From contig NZ_LMRR01000003.1 of assembly GCF_001426085.1 (NCBI RefSeq), positions 199,231-236,833 of the forward strand: a stretch of 37,603 nucleotides of DNA. Reading direction: 5' to 3'. The position numbers and the translations under genes are program-made. The DNA comes from Rhodococcus sp. Leaf278. Lineage in GTDB: Bacteria; Actinomycetota; Actinomycetes; Mycobacteriales; Mycobacteriaceae. Of this stretch, positions 1 to 7,754 are shown one piece after another (the stretch's first letter is position 1; each line of letters begins with the position of its first letter). The notes under the pieces were generated by a model. The model was given only the letters and a program-made list of their open reading frames with translations, ran no database searches and was not told the DNA's origin.

Positions 1-206
1 ACGTGAAATTCTGGGAAGACGGCGGCCACACCGATCTGAACAACCTCGCGCTGGTCTGCGGGGAATGCCACCGCCTCGTCCACCACGGCGACTGGCAGAT
101 GATCATGGGCGACGACGGACACCCCTACGTCATCCCGCCCGAATCCATTGATCCCTCGAGGCAACCCATCCCCAGCTACCACCGACGAAAACGGCGCGCA
201 GCCTGA
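1..206 (+). CDS. HNH endonuclease, C-terminal fragment (DUF222/13E12-type), 5' end outside window
   Basis: The reading frame is open from the window edge and ends with TGA at 204-206, so only the last ~67 residues are present. They contain the end of an HNH nuclease fold: the segment TDLNNLALVCGECHRLVHHG shows the N in DLxNL, the Cys pair CxxC and the final HxxxHxG of the zinc-bound HNH motif. This arrangement is typical of the DUF222-HNH proteins (13E12 repeat family) that occur in many copies in Rhodococcus and Mycobacterium. The GTG at position 3 lies inside the conserved domain and is unlikely to be the start. The tail is basic (RRKRR). The gene converges on the acyl-CoA ligase with a 7-bp gap. 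The cellular role of this family is not established. Confidence 0.8.
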   Translation, partial: VKFWEDGGHTDLNNLALVCGECHRLVHHGDWQMIMGDDGHPYVIPPESIDPSRQPIPSYHRRKRRAA

Positions 207-213
207 GCACAGG

Positions 214-1713
214 TCAACCGCGCAACTCTCGCTTGAGCAGCTTTCCGCTCTGGTTGCGCGGCAACTCGTCGACGAACGTGACGGTCTTGGGCACCTTGAA
301 CGGCGCGATGCGCCCCTTGACGTGGTCGATCAACTCCTCTGCCGACAAGCGCTGCCCGTCCTTCAGCACGACGACAGCCGTCACCGCCTCGATCCACCGG
401 TCGTCCGGGGTCCCGATCACCGCGACCTCGGCAACCGACGAATGCGTGTAGATCGCATCCTCCACTTCGCGTGACGCGACAAGAATGCCGCCGGTGTTGA
501 TCACGTCCTTGATCCGGTCGACCACGGTGATGAACCCTTCGGCATCGCGGGTCACCAGATCGCCGGAGTGAAACCACCCGTCCAAGAACGCATCTGCCGT
601 CGCCTCCGGCTTGTCCCAGTAGCCGTCGCACAACTGAGGGGAACGGTAGAGGATTTCACCGGGCTCGCCGTCCGGCACATCGTTGCCGTCGGCGTCGACG
701 ACGCGGGTCTCGACGAAGAACACCGCGCGGCCGCACGACGCCGGCCTCGCTTCGTGCTCGGCGGGCTGCAATACCGTTGCCAGCGGACCTATTTCGGACT
801 GCCCGAAACAGTTGTAGAACTCGATGTCCGGATACCGCTCACGCAGCCGAGTGAGCACGGTGACCGGCATGATCGACGACCCGTACTGCGCCTTCTTCAA
901 CGACGAGAGATCGCGCGTCTCGAGGTCGGGGTGATTGGCCAATGGAACCCACACAGTCGGGGCCAGGAACAACGACTTGATCTTCTCTTCTTCGATGCGG
1001 CGCAGTATTTCCGGGACGTCGGGCCTCCGCATCAGTCGCACAGTGGCACCCACCGACAGGTACGGCAGCATGAACACGTGCATCCCCGCCGAGTGGTACA
1101 TCGGCATCACGAGCAGCGGATCGTCGTCCTGAGTGAACCCGAGGGCAATGACACACGACACGTACTCGGCAACCAGCGCGCCGTGAGACATCATCGCGCC
1201 CTTGGGTTTCGACGTCGTTCCCGAGGTGTAGAGCAACTGAGCGAGGTCGCTCGAATCGGCGGCAGGCTCGAGTTCGGATCCGTCTCCGTCCGTGCTCAGT
1301 ACGTCGGGAAGGGCGAGCACGTGCTCGATTGTCAGCTTTCCGCGAACCGAGTCGAGGGTGTCCACCAAAGCCGGGTCGACCAGCACCGCGCGTGAGCCCG
1401 ACTGTTCCAGCAGGTACTGCAGTTCCTCGCCCACGAGCGCGTAGTTGATCGGAACGTGCACCAATCCGGCTCGCGCACAGGCAAGGAACGCAACGACGTA
1501 CGCGTCCGAGTTCACGCCGTACGCCGCGACACGGTCACCCTTGTTCAATCCCAACGCGATCAGTCGTCGGGCGGCTCGGGTGACAGCGGTATCGAGTTCC
1601 CTGTAGCTGTGACTACGTCCCTCGAAAGTCACGGCGAGACGGTTGGGGAATTTTGCTGCCGACCGTCGCAGGACGCCGTCGACGGTGTTCACTCGTGTTC
1701 CGCTGCTCATCAC
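214..1713 (-). CDS. Acyl-CoA synthetase / fatty-acid-CoA ligase (FadD-like, AMP-binding)
   Basis: A 499-residue ANL-superfamily adenylating enzyme that would activate a carboxylic acid with ATP and join it to CoA in the cytosol. Visible motifs are the phosphate loop YTSGTTSKPKG (about residues 162-172), YNCFGQSE for AMP binding, GWFHSGDL, the hinge DRIKDVINTGG, and the C-terminal PRNQSGKLLKR with the catalytic lysine. The length is full for the family. The start is GTG at 1713 followed directly by ATG; either could initiate. It is divergent from the DUF2231 gene and stands alone, so the acid it uses cannot be told from context. Medium- or long-chain fatty acids or an aromatic acid are all possible. 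Confidence 0.92.
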   Translation of the reverse strand: MMSSGTRVNTVDGVLRRSAAKFPNRLAVTFEGRSHSYRELDTAVTRAARRLIALGLNKGDRVAAYGVNSDAYVVAFLACARAGLVHVPINYALVGEELQYLLEQSGSRAVLVDPALVDTLDSVRGKLTIEHVLALPDVLSTDGDGSELEPAADSSDLAQLLYTSGTTSKPKGAMMSHGALVAEYVSCVIALGFTQDDDPLLVMPMYHSAGMHVFMLPYLSVGATVRLMRRPDVPEILRRIEEEKIKSLFLAPTVWVPLANHPDLETRDLSSLKKAQYGSSIMPVTVLTRLRERYPDIEFYNCFGQSEIGPLATVLQPAEHEARPASCGRAVFFVETRVVDADGNDVPDGEPGEILYRSPQLCDGYWDKPEATADAFLDGWFHSGDLVTRDAEGFITVVDRIKDVINTGGILVASREVEDAIYTHSSVAEVAVIGTPDDRWIEAVTAVVVLKDGQRLSAEELIDHVKGRIAPFKVPKTVTFVDELPRNQSGKLLKRELRG

Positions 1714-1799
1714 CCGACGTTATAGGACGTCCAAGCGTTCCGTCGCGGGTTCTGACGCAACGAGGGTTCGTCGAACGCAGACGGGGCATCCGGTGACGT

Positions 1800-2312
1800 A
1801 TGACACGGAAACAAGCACTCGACAACCTCGAATCGGCCTCGTTCCTGGACGGACCCAGCAATGCCATCAATGGCGTCCTCGAGCCCGCGCTCGATGACAG
1901 CGCCGTCGGTTCCGCGCTCCGCGGACGGTGGATCGGACACCCCATTCACCCAGCGCTGGTCAATGTGACGATCGGCAGTTGGACGAGCGCAGTGGTTCTG
2001 GACCTGCTGAATCACCAGTCCCGGGCGAGCAAGCTGGTCATCTCCGTCGGGCTGGCGTCCGCACCCGCAGCTATCGCCACCGGTTGGGCCGACTGGTCGA
2101 CGATGAATACTCGCCAGCGGCGTGTCGGGATGATCCACGCGGCCTCGAACGCGACCGGCGTCTTCCTGTTCCTGGGCTCCTACCTACGACGCCGCAAGCA
2201 CACCGACGGTGTCGCCAAGGCCCTCGCCGCGGCCGGTCTCGCTTCCGCCAGCGTGGGTGGACTCATCGGCGGTCACCTCGCCTACAGCTCGACCGGCAGC
2301 GACGCGGAGTAG
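1800..2312 (+). CDS. DUF2231 membrane protein without the Rieske domain
   Basis: A 170-residue protein with the DUF2231 signature GHPIHPALVNVTIGSW near residues 46-61. It has about four hydrophobic segments: after the signature, around SVGLASAPAAIATGW, around ATGVFLFLGSYL, and at the end around ASVGGLIGGHLAYS. In many actinobacterial relatives this membrane part is followed directly by a Rieske [2Fe-2S] domain beginning just after a GGHL segment. Here the protein stops a few residues after GGHL, and no Rieske sequence follows before the next, opposite-strand gene. DUF2231-only proteins also exist, so this may be a natural short form rather than a truncation. No strong ribosome site was seen before ATG 1800. 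Function unknown; an electron-transfer or membrane role is only a guess. Confidence 0.8.
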   Translation: MTRKQALDNLESASFLDGPSNAINGVLEPALDDSAVGSALRGRWIGHPIHPALVNVTIGSWTSAVVLDLLNHQSRASKLVISVGLASAPAAIATGWADWSTMNTRQRRVGMIHAASNATGVFLFLGSYLRRRKHTDGVAKALAAAGLASASVGGLIGGHLAYSSTGSDAE

Positions 2313-2345
2313 AAAGATCGGCACCGACTACCGACCTGAGCACCC

Positions 2346-2807
2346 TCAACAGTTGCTCGGCTCCCCGATCTTCACCGCGGACAGCAGTGCATCCCCCTCA
2401 CCGATGAGCGTCCCAGCGGGTGGATCCTGTGCTACGACAATCCAGTTCGAGTCGTTGACCTGCATCCGACCCTCGCCCGACGCATCGGCGCTCCTGGAGT
2501 AGAAGACGCCGGCTGCCTGGATCGCGTTCTGCGCGGACTGCAAATTCATACACACGACCGCAGGCATCGAGACGAGGACGGGCTCCGGTGCGGGAGTCTC
2601 GGAGACGGCGCTGTCCGGTAGGACAATCCGTGGGACCGATGTCGGCGCGATCGGGGTCGTGGTCGTGGTCGCCTCCACGGTCACTGTCCGCACTTCGGTT
2701 CCAACTTCGGGTTCGGCGGAGTCCGTCGATCCGCAGCCCGCGAGGACGATGACGGGCAGAGCGAGCGCGATGACCGATCGCACACGGACACGACTACTAC
2801 GCGTCAT
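2346..2807 (-). CDS. Secreted lipoprotein with a C-terminal PASTA-like domain
   Basis: A 153-residue predicted lipoprotein. The start is ATG at 2807, chosen because AGAGG lies about six bases upstream and a clean signal peptide follows: basic MTRSSRVRVR, a hydrophobic stretch, then the lipobox LAGC at about residues 22-25. A Thr/Pro-rich linker (TTTTTPIAPTS) leads to a compact domain starting MPAVVCMNLQSAQNAIQAAG and containing VVAQDPPAGT. That pattern, conserved hydrophobics, an A-x-x-x-L/I helix and a (Q/S)-x-P-x-x-G turn, is characteristic of PASTA or PASTA-like folds found outside the actinobacterial membrane. Two cysteines in the domain (VVCM and the C-terminal SNC) could pair. Its ligand is unknown. 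It is divergent from the UvrA-like gene. Confidence 0.82.
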   Translation of the reverse strand: MTRSSRVRVRSVIALALPVIVLAGCGSTDSAEPEVGTEVRTVTVEATTTTTPIAPTSVPRIVLPDSAVSETPAPEPVLVSMPAVVCMNLQSAQNAIQAAGVFYSRSADASGEGRMQVNDSNWIVVAQDPPAGTLIGEGDALLSAVKIGEPSNC

Positions 2808-2906
2808 GAATACCTCTCGAGGACGACCGACAGCCTGATGCAACCGGCACCCCCGTGAGATCGTCAGACCGGTAAGTCTGTTACGACGATCGCTCTTCGA
2901 GCATTT

Positions 2907-2921
2907 CCGTACACCGTACGG
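2907..2921. promoter_or_regulatory. Perfect inverted repeat between divergent genes, candidate operator
   Basis: CCGTAC-ACC-GTACGG is an exact 6-bp inverted repeat with a 3-base centre, 60 bases before the start of the UvrA-like gene and 100 bases before the lipoprotein gene. A possible -10 hexamer TAGACT begins one base after the repeat (2922-2927) on the plus strand, so a bound repressor would block it. Short symmetric sites like this fit TetR-family regulators, but no such regulator is encoded nearby. Confidence 0.4.
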
Positions 2922-2980
2922 TAGACTGCAGCGGCCCCGGACGAACCAGCGTCGGGGGCGGCGAAAGGCGACTCCGCGCA

Positions 2981-5284
2981 ATGACTCCAGCCCAGCCGAT
3001 GATGTCCACCCCTCCAGCGACACCTGCCCACGATCTGTCCACCATCATCGTTCGCGGCGCTCGCGAGAACAATCTCCGTAATGTCAGCCTCGACCTGCCC
3101 AAACGTTCGCTCGTCGTGTTCGCGGGCGTCTCCGGGTCCGGTAAGTCTTCCCTGGTGTTCGACACCATCGCCGCCGAAGCTCAGCGGCAGATCAATTCCA
3201 CGTTCACTGCCTTCGCGCAGACGTTACTTCCGTCCTACGGTCGCCCCGACGCGGATCTGATCGCCAACCTGTCGGCCGTCGTCATCGTCGATCAGAAGCG
3301 ACTCTTCGGCGGCCCGCGTTCGACGGTCGGCACGATCACCGACATCGGTGACTGGCTCCGCATGCTCTGGTCACGGGCCGTCACGCCATCGATCGGGTAC
3401 GCCAACGCATTCTCGTTCAACGACCCCGTCGGCATGTGCCCCGAATGCGAGGGGCTCGGCGAAGCAAAGATCGTCGACCTGGGTGAACTAGTGGACGAGT
3501 CGAAGTCGTTGCGAGAGGGGCCGTTCAAGCACCCGGACTTCGAGGTCGGCAAATGGCCGTACCGAGTGTTCGCAGACTCGGGTCTGTTCGACCTGGACGT
3601 ACCGATCGAGCAGTACTCGGCCCGCGAGCGCCACGTCTTCTTCGACGCCAAGCCCGGCGAGGTCGAGGTGATGAACCCCGATGCCGTGATGAAGAGCTAC
3701 GAGGGCATCGTCTCTCGTTTCCGACGCAGCTACCTGGCGAAGGACGCCGATGCGCTCAAGGGCAAAGCGAAAATCGCATTCGAGCGCATCGTCACCCGAG
3801 GAACATGCGAGGCCTGCGGCGGCTCCCGCTACAACGAGACCGTCAGAGGCGCCACCCTCGAAGGACTCTCCCTGCCCGACGCGTTCGCCATGCAGGTATC
3901 CGAACTCGCCGATCGCATCGACGGCTGGCAGATCACGGGCCTGGGCACCTTCACGAACGAAATCGTCACGCAGCTGCGCAGACTCGTCGATCTCGGGCTG
4001 GGATACCTCAGCTTGAACCGCGCTACGTCGTCGCTCTCCGGCGGTGAATCGCAGCGCATCAAGATGGTCCGGCACCTGGGAGCCACACTCAACGACATGC
4101 TCTACGTCTTCGACGAGCCGACCACCGGGTTGCACCCCCGCGATGTGCACCGCCTCGACGACATGCTGCTCGCCCTGCGCGACAAGGGCAACACCGTCCT
4201 CGTCGTCGAGCACGACCCCGAGGTCATGGCCATCGCCGACCGCATCGTCGAGATCGGGCCCGGTGCCGGAAAGTCGGGCGGCACAGTCGTGTTCGAGGGA
4301 ACCTACGACGAGCTGCGCAACGCCGACACCCGGACCGGTGCCGCACTGCGGCGCGAGAACATCGAATTGCGGACTCCCCGTAACCCTTCCGGTTGGCTCA
4401 GCATCACCGGAGCGCGCACCCACAATCTGCGCGACGTCAGCGTCGACGTTCCGCTGGGAGTGCTGACGGCCGTCACCGGGGTCGCCGGTTCCGGCAAGTC
4501 CTCGCTCATCCACGGACACCTCCGCGAGGCCGCTCCGGACGCCGTCATCATCGACCAGGCCCCCATCCGTGGCTCGCGCCGCTCGTCCCCCGCGACGTAC
4601 ACCGGACTACTCGACCCGATCCGCGCGTACTTCGCCAAGAAGACCGGGCAGCCGCCGTCGCTGTTCTCACCCAACTCCGACGGCGCATGCCCCGACTGCC
4701 AGGGCAGTGGGGTCATCTTCACCGACCTCGGTTTCACCGACCCCGTGACCAGCACGTGCGAGACGTGCCAGGGCAGGAGATTCCGGTCGGGCGCGATCCG
4801 GCACACCGTCGACGGCATCAGCATCGCCGACATCTTCGAGATGTCCGTCGAGGACGCTCAGGACTTCTTCGACGTCAAGAAGATCCGCGACATTCTGCGG
4901 CGCTGCCGGGACGTCGGACTCGGCTACCTCTCACTGGGCCAGAACCTCTCGTCGTTGTCCGGTGGCGAGCGCCAACGCCTCAAGCTCGCCACCGAGCTGG
5001 TCGGATCATCACCGGTGTTGGTACTCGACGAGCCGACGACCGGCCTGCATCCGTCGGACGTGTCGAATCTGATCGCGTTGTTGTCCGGGATGGTCGACGA
5101 GGGCAGATCGGTGATCGTCATAGAACACAACCTGGATGTCGTCGCCGCGGCCGATTGGGTCATCGACCTCGGCCCCGACGGCGGACACAACGGCGGCCTC
5201 ATCACGTTCACCGGAACAGTAAACGGACTGCTCACCTCGGACACCCACACCGGGCGTTACCTGGCACGCAGCCTGAGACGGTGA
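2981..5284 (+). CDS. Short UvrA paralogue (UvrA2/DrrC-type double ABC ATPase)
   Basis: A 767-residue soluble ABC protein with two nucleotide-binding halves. Half I: Walker A GVSGSGKSS (49-57), zinc-module cysteines CPEC (153) and CEAC (276), signature SLSGGESQR (near 352), Walker B/D-loop DEPTTGLHP (378). Half II: GVAGSGKSS (about 500), CPDC (570), CETC (593), SLSGGERQR (660), DEPTTGLHP (683). Canonical UvrA is about 950 residues. The shorter length fits the UvrA2/DrrC subgroup, which lacks the UvrB-binding region, so a role in standard excision repair with UvrBC is doubtful. Relatives bind damaged or drug-modified DNA and are linked to resistance to DNA-intercalating antibiotics. The start ATG 2981 has only a distant purine-rich site; ATG 2999 is an alternative. 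Confidence 0.9.
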   Translation: MTPAQPMMSTPPATPAHDLSTIIVRGARENNLRNVSLDLPKRSLVVFAGVSGSGKSSLVFDTIAAEAQRQINSTFTAFAQTLLPSYGRPDADLIANLSAVVIVDQKRLFGGPRSTVGTITDIGDWLRMLWSRAVTPSIGYANAFSFNDPVGMCPECEGLGEAKIVDLGELVDESKSLREGPFKHPDFEVGKWPYRVFADSGLFDLDVPIEQYSARERHVFFDAKPGEVEVMNPDAVMKSYEGIVSRFRRSYLAKDADALKGKAKIAFERIVTRGTCEACGGSRYNETVRGATLEGLSLPDAFAMQVSELADRIDGWQITGLGTFTNEIVTQLRRLVDLGLGYLSLNRATSSLSGGESQRIKMVRHLGATLNDMLYVFDEPTTGLHPRDVHRLDDMLLALRDKGNTVLVVEHDPEVMAIADRIVEIGPGAGKSGGTVVFEGTYDELRNADTRTGAALRRENIELRTPRNPSGWLSITGARTHNLRDVSVDVPLGVLTAVTGVAGSGKSSLIHGHLREAAPDAVIIDQAPIRGSRRSSPATYTGLLDPIRAYFAKKTGQPPSLFSPNSDGACPDCQGSGVIFTDLGFTDPVTSTCETCQGRRFRSGAIRHTVDGISIADIFEMSVEDAQDFFDVKKIRDILRRCRDVGLGYLSLGQNLSSLSGGERQRLKLATELVGSSPVLVLDEPTTGLHPSDVSNLIALLSGMVDEGRSVIVIEHNLDVVAAADWVIDLGPDGGHNGGLITFTGTVNGLLTSDTHTGRYLARSLRR

Positions 5285-5336
5285 CCTGAGACCCGATAGT
5301 GTTGGCGCTCCAGGGACATCGGACACAGGAGTGGCA

Positions 5337-6281
5337 GTGCAGCGTCGATCGGCACGAATGATCTCAACAGGGTTCGCGGTCGTCGCGCTCGTTGCAGCCG
5401 GGTGCGGCAGCGCGACGACCGACGCACCGCCCGCCACCCCGTCCGCGGCGTCGAACGGGGAGTTTCCCAAGTCGATCGCGTCGGGCTCGGACGGCGGGAC
5501 CATCACCCTCGACGCGATGCCCCGCACGATCGTCTCGCTCAGCCCGACGGCGACGGAGACCCTGTTCGCCGTCGGCGCGGGTGATCAGGTTGCGGCCGTC
5601 GATGATCAGTCGGACTATCCGGCCGATGCACCCAAGACCGGCCTGTCGGCATTCACGCCGAGCCTCGAAGCGATCGTCGCCTACGACCCCGATCTGGTGA
5701 TCACCTCCACCGACCTCGGCATCGTGACCTCCACCCTGGCCGAGGCGGGGGTCCCGACGCTGTTGCTGCCGGCCGCGACGAGCCTCGACGACGCGTATTC
5801 GCAGATCGAACAAGTGGCCGACGCGACCGGTCACGACGCCGAAGGCGACGCGGTGGTCGCGCAGATGCGGGACCGGATCGACGCCGCCGTCGCGAGCGTG
5901 CCGACGCGCGCAGAGCCGCTGACGTACTTCCACGAACTCGACGACACGCTGTACACCGTGTCCAGCCAGAGCTTCGTCGGCCAGATCTACGGCCTGTTCG
6001 GTCTGCAGAGCATCGCCGACGGCTCCGATGCCGGCGACTACCCGCAGCTGTCCGCCGAGACGGTGATCACCACGGACCCGGACGTGGTGTTTCTCGCCGA
6101 CGCCCAATGCTGCGGCGTGACAGCCCAATCCGTTGCAGCCAGACCAGGTTGGAGTTCGATGACCGCGGTGCGAGACGGCCGAATCTTCCCGATGGACGAG
6201 GACCTGTCGAGTCGATGGGGACCCCGCATCGCAGACCAGGTCGAGGCCGTCGCCGCCGTAGTGCAGCAGATTCCGGCGTGA
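5337..6281 (+). CDS. ABC transporter substrate-binding lipoprotein, BtuF/FepB-like
   Basis: A periplasmic-type binding protein of about 314 residues, expected to sit lipid-anchored outside the membrane and to capture a metal chelate such as a corrinoid or siderophore. It opens with a signal peptide and lipobox VAAGC, then the class III fold with PRTIVSLSPTATETLFAVGA, a typical opening of the BtuF/TroA-helical-backbone family, and VAYDPDLVI. GTG 5337 is taken as start because AGGAG sits five bases before it; the in-frame GTG at 5331 overlaps that ribosome site. No permease or ATPase gene is adjacent, so it must use a system encoded elsewhere. An odd CC pair (AQCCGV) lies near residue 260. The ligand cannot be decided from sequence. 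Confidence 0.88.
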   Translation: MQRRSARMISTGFAVVALVAAGCGSATTDAPPATPSAASNGEFPKSIASGSDGGTITLDAMPRTIVSLSPTATETLFAVGAGDQVAAVDDQSDYPADAPKTGLSAFTPSLEAIVAYDPDLVITSTDLGIVTSTLAEAGVPTLLLPAATSLDDAYSQIEQVADATGHDAEGDAVVAQMRDRIDAAVASVPTRAEPLTYFHELDDTLYTVSSQSFVGQIYGLFGLQSIADGSDAGDYPQLSAETVITTDPDVVFLADAQCCGVTAQSVAARPGWSSMTAVRDGRIFPMDEDLSSRWGPRIADQVEAVAAVVQQIPA

Positions 6282-6282
6282 G

Positions 6283-6813
6283 TCACTCGTACCCGATCCG
6301 CACCTCGTCCACGAATTCGTCTGCTACCCAACCCGATCGAGCCCTACTCGCGTCAGGCACGGTGACCGTCAGCTGCACGAGGTACTGATCGACGATGTGG
6401 TGGACGACCACGTAACGGGTCCTGGCGAAGAGCAGATGCCCATCCCACTCGTACCGACCGGCGATCGAGACCGACGGTAGTCCGCGCAGCGGGTCTCGGT
6501 CGTGGCTGACCTCGACCCAGCCCGGCAACGCCCGTGAGTCTCCGAACCCGGACTCCAGCAACACCATCGGATCCACCGATCGCGATAGCTTTCCTACCAG
6601 CGTCACGGCGTTCGGCACGAACCCATCGACGGCGTTCACCGGTGAACACAGCACCGCGGTGGCATGCGGGAACAGGTGCTCGGGAACCACGTCCCACCCC
6701 GGCAGCGCGGGTAGCTCGAGACCGAACCTGTTGCATTCACTGCGGTGTACGGCCACGAGCTCGACACCCTGCTGCTGCAAGAAGCTCTGCATCGACCGTT
6801 CCCGAGTAGTCAC
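6283..6813 (-). CDS. LpqN/LpqT-family protein without a signal peptide
   Basis: A 176-residue protein resembling the mycobacterial LpqN/LpqT domain: an opening with a conserved PGW (LPALPGWDVV), a central segment NAVTLVGKLSRSVDPMVLLE, another PGW and a closing strand set with RYVVVHHIVDQYLVQLTVT. Unlike LpqN itself there is no signal peptide or lipobox. The start GTG 6813 overlaps the stop of the upstream membrane-protein gene by four bases (GTGA), so translation is probably coupled. Signal-less copies of this domain often accompany type VII (ESX) secretion substrate genes in actinobacteria, where a chaperone-like or accessory role is suspected. It is the last gene of the five-gene cassette 6283-9985. 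Confidence 0.75.
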   Translation of the reverse strand: MTTRERSMQSFLQQQGVELVAVHRSECNRFGLELPALPGWDVVPEHLFPHATAVLCSPVNAVDGFVPNAVTLVGKLSRSVDPMVLLESGFGDSRALPGWVEVSHDRDPLRGLPSVSIAGRYEWDGHLLFARTRYVVVHHIVDQYLVQLTVTVPDASRARSGWVADEFVDEVRIGYE

Positions 6814-7754
6814 TGGACGTCCCGTCGACCCGACATCGACGCCGCTCGGTCTGCTTCGATGCGATCGAGGAACCGGGGCGGGCGAAGCAATTCCCGTGCG
6901 TCGTCGTGAGCGAGCTGTTCGCGCGCCCATGGATTGTCGCGACACCATTGCAACAGAGCAAGCAACGCGTTGGGCTCGACCTTCTTCTCGCACACCATCA
7001 GCGTCAGTTCCTGATCCAATTCACTGTCGACTTCGCGATACACAACGCGGACAGTGGGGTACTGATGCGGATGGGGCACCGCCGGATTCGGATGTGTCTG
7101 CGGCTGCAGGCCGACAATCCCGTCCCACGGAACAACTGTGACATCGCTCGTCACCTTCCATACCCGACGTCGATAGATCTCCTGCACTATGCCGTCGGGA
7201 TGCAGTGAAATTCTCGTCCGGTTGACGATGACGAATCCCAGAATGAACCACAGAAGGCCCACCGGGGCTCCGACGAGCGTCGAGATCTCCGCCCTGAACT
7301 GACGACGTCCAGGTTCGTCGTCCCTCCAATAGAAGTATGAAAAGCCGAGCAGAACCGCGAAGGCGAAGATGAAGCTCCGGATCAGGAAGTCTCCGCGCCC
7401 GGGCACGGACAAACCACGTCCCGCCGCAGCCACCTCGATCGGTCGCACGAAACGCGACAGCCGCGCAGACCCTACGCCGGACATCACCACAGACTGTCCG
7501 AGTGCCACGATCACCAGAAACGCGAGCCACAACACGCCCATGAGCACATCCGGGGTAAGGGGCTCGAACAGAAGGACGAGGGTCACAAGAATCGCTACGG
7601 ATGCCCCAGCGAGACCGACGAACGCTGTGAGCCACCCAACATGCACACTGCGACAGGTTCGCACCCACAATGGTTTCTGCTGCCCTGCAGTGCTTTTACG
7701 CAGCGAACAGACGGCTTGCTTCGAGATGGCGCGGTTGTCTTCGTCTCGGCTCAT
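6810..7754 (-). CDS. Four-helix membrane protein B with a cytosolic C-terminal domain, T7SS cassette
   Basis: A 314-residue membrane protein of no named family. ATG 7754 overlaps the preceding stop (ATGA). Four hydrophobic segments are visible: LTAFVGLAGASVAILV, VLWLAFLVIVALGQSVV, FLIRSFIFAFAVLLGF and VGLLWFILGFVIV. They are followed by a soluble C-terminal part rich in strands (RISLHPDGIVQEIYRRRVW, WDGIVGLQPQ) that ends in a helix-rich tail with EPNALLALLQWCRDNP and ELLRPPRFLDRIE. The protein encoded by 9122-9985 has the same topology and the same two tail motifs, so the two are paralogues flanking the EspC-like and effector-like genes. The strand-rich part could be a PH-like fold (inference). 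An immunity or accessory role next to a putative membrane-active effector is possible but unproven. Confidence 0.75.
   Translation of the reverse strand: MSRDEDNRAISKQAVCSLRKSTAGQQKPLWVRTCRSVHVGWLTAFVGLAGASVAILVTLVLLFEPLTPDVLMGVLWLAFLVIVALGQSVVMSGVGSARLSRFVRPIEVAAAGRGLSVPGRGDFLIRSFIFAFAVLLGFSYFYWRDDEPGRRQFRAEISTLVGAPVGLLWFILGFVIVNRTRISLHPDGIVQEIYRRRVWKVTSDVTVVPWDGIVGLQPQTHPNPAVPHPHQYPTVRVVYREVDSELDQELTLMVCEKKVEPNALLALLQWCRDNPWAREQLAHDDARELLRPPRFLDRIEADRAASMSGRRDVQ

Noticed and set aside
3488..4519. 343-codon minus-strand frame inside the UvrA-like gene
   Set aside because: Antisense shadow; the plus strand encodes Walker and zinc motifs through the same region.
2981..5284. Canonical UvrA of nucleotide excision repair
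   Set aside because: At 767 residues it is ~180 shorter than UvrA and fits the UvrA2/DrrC subgroup.
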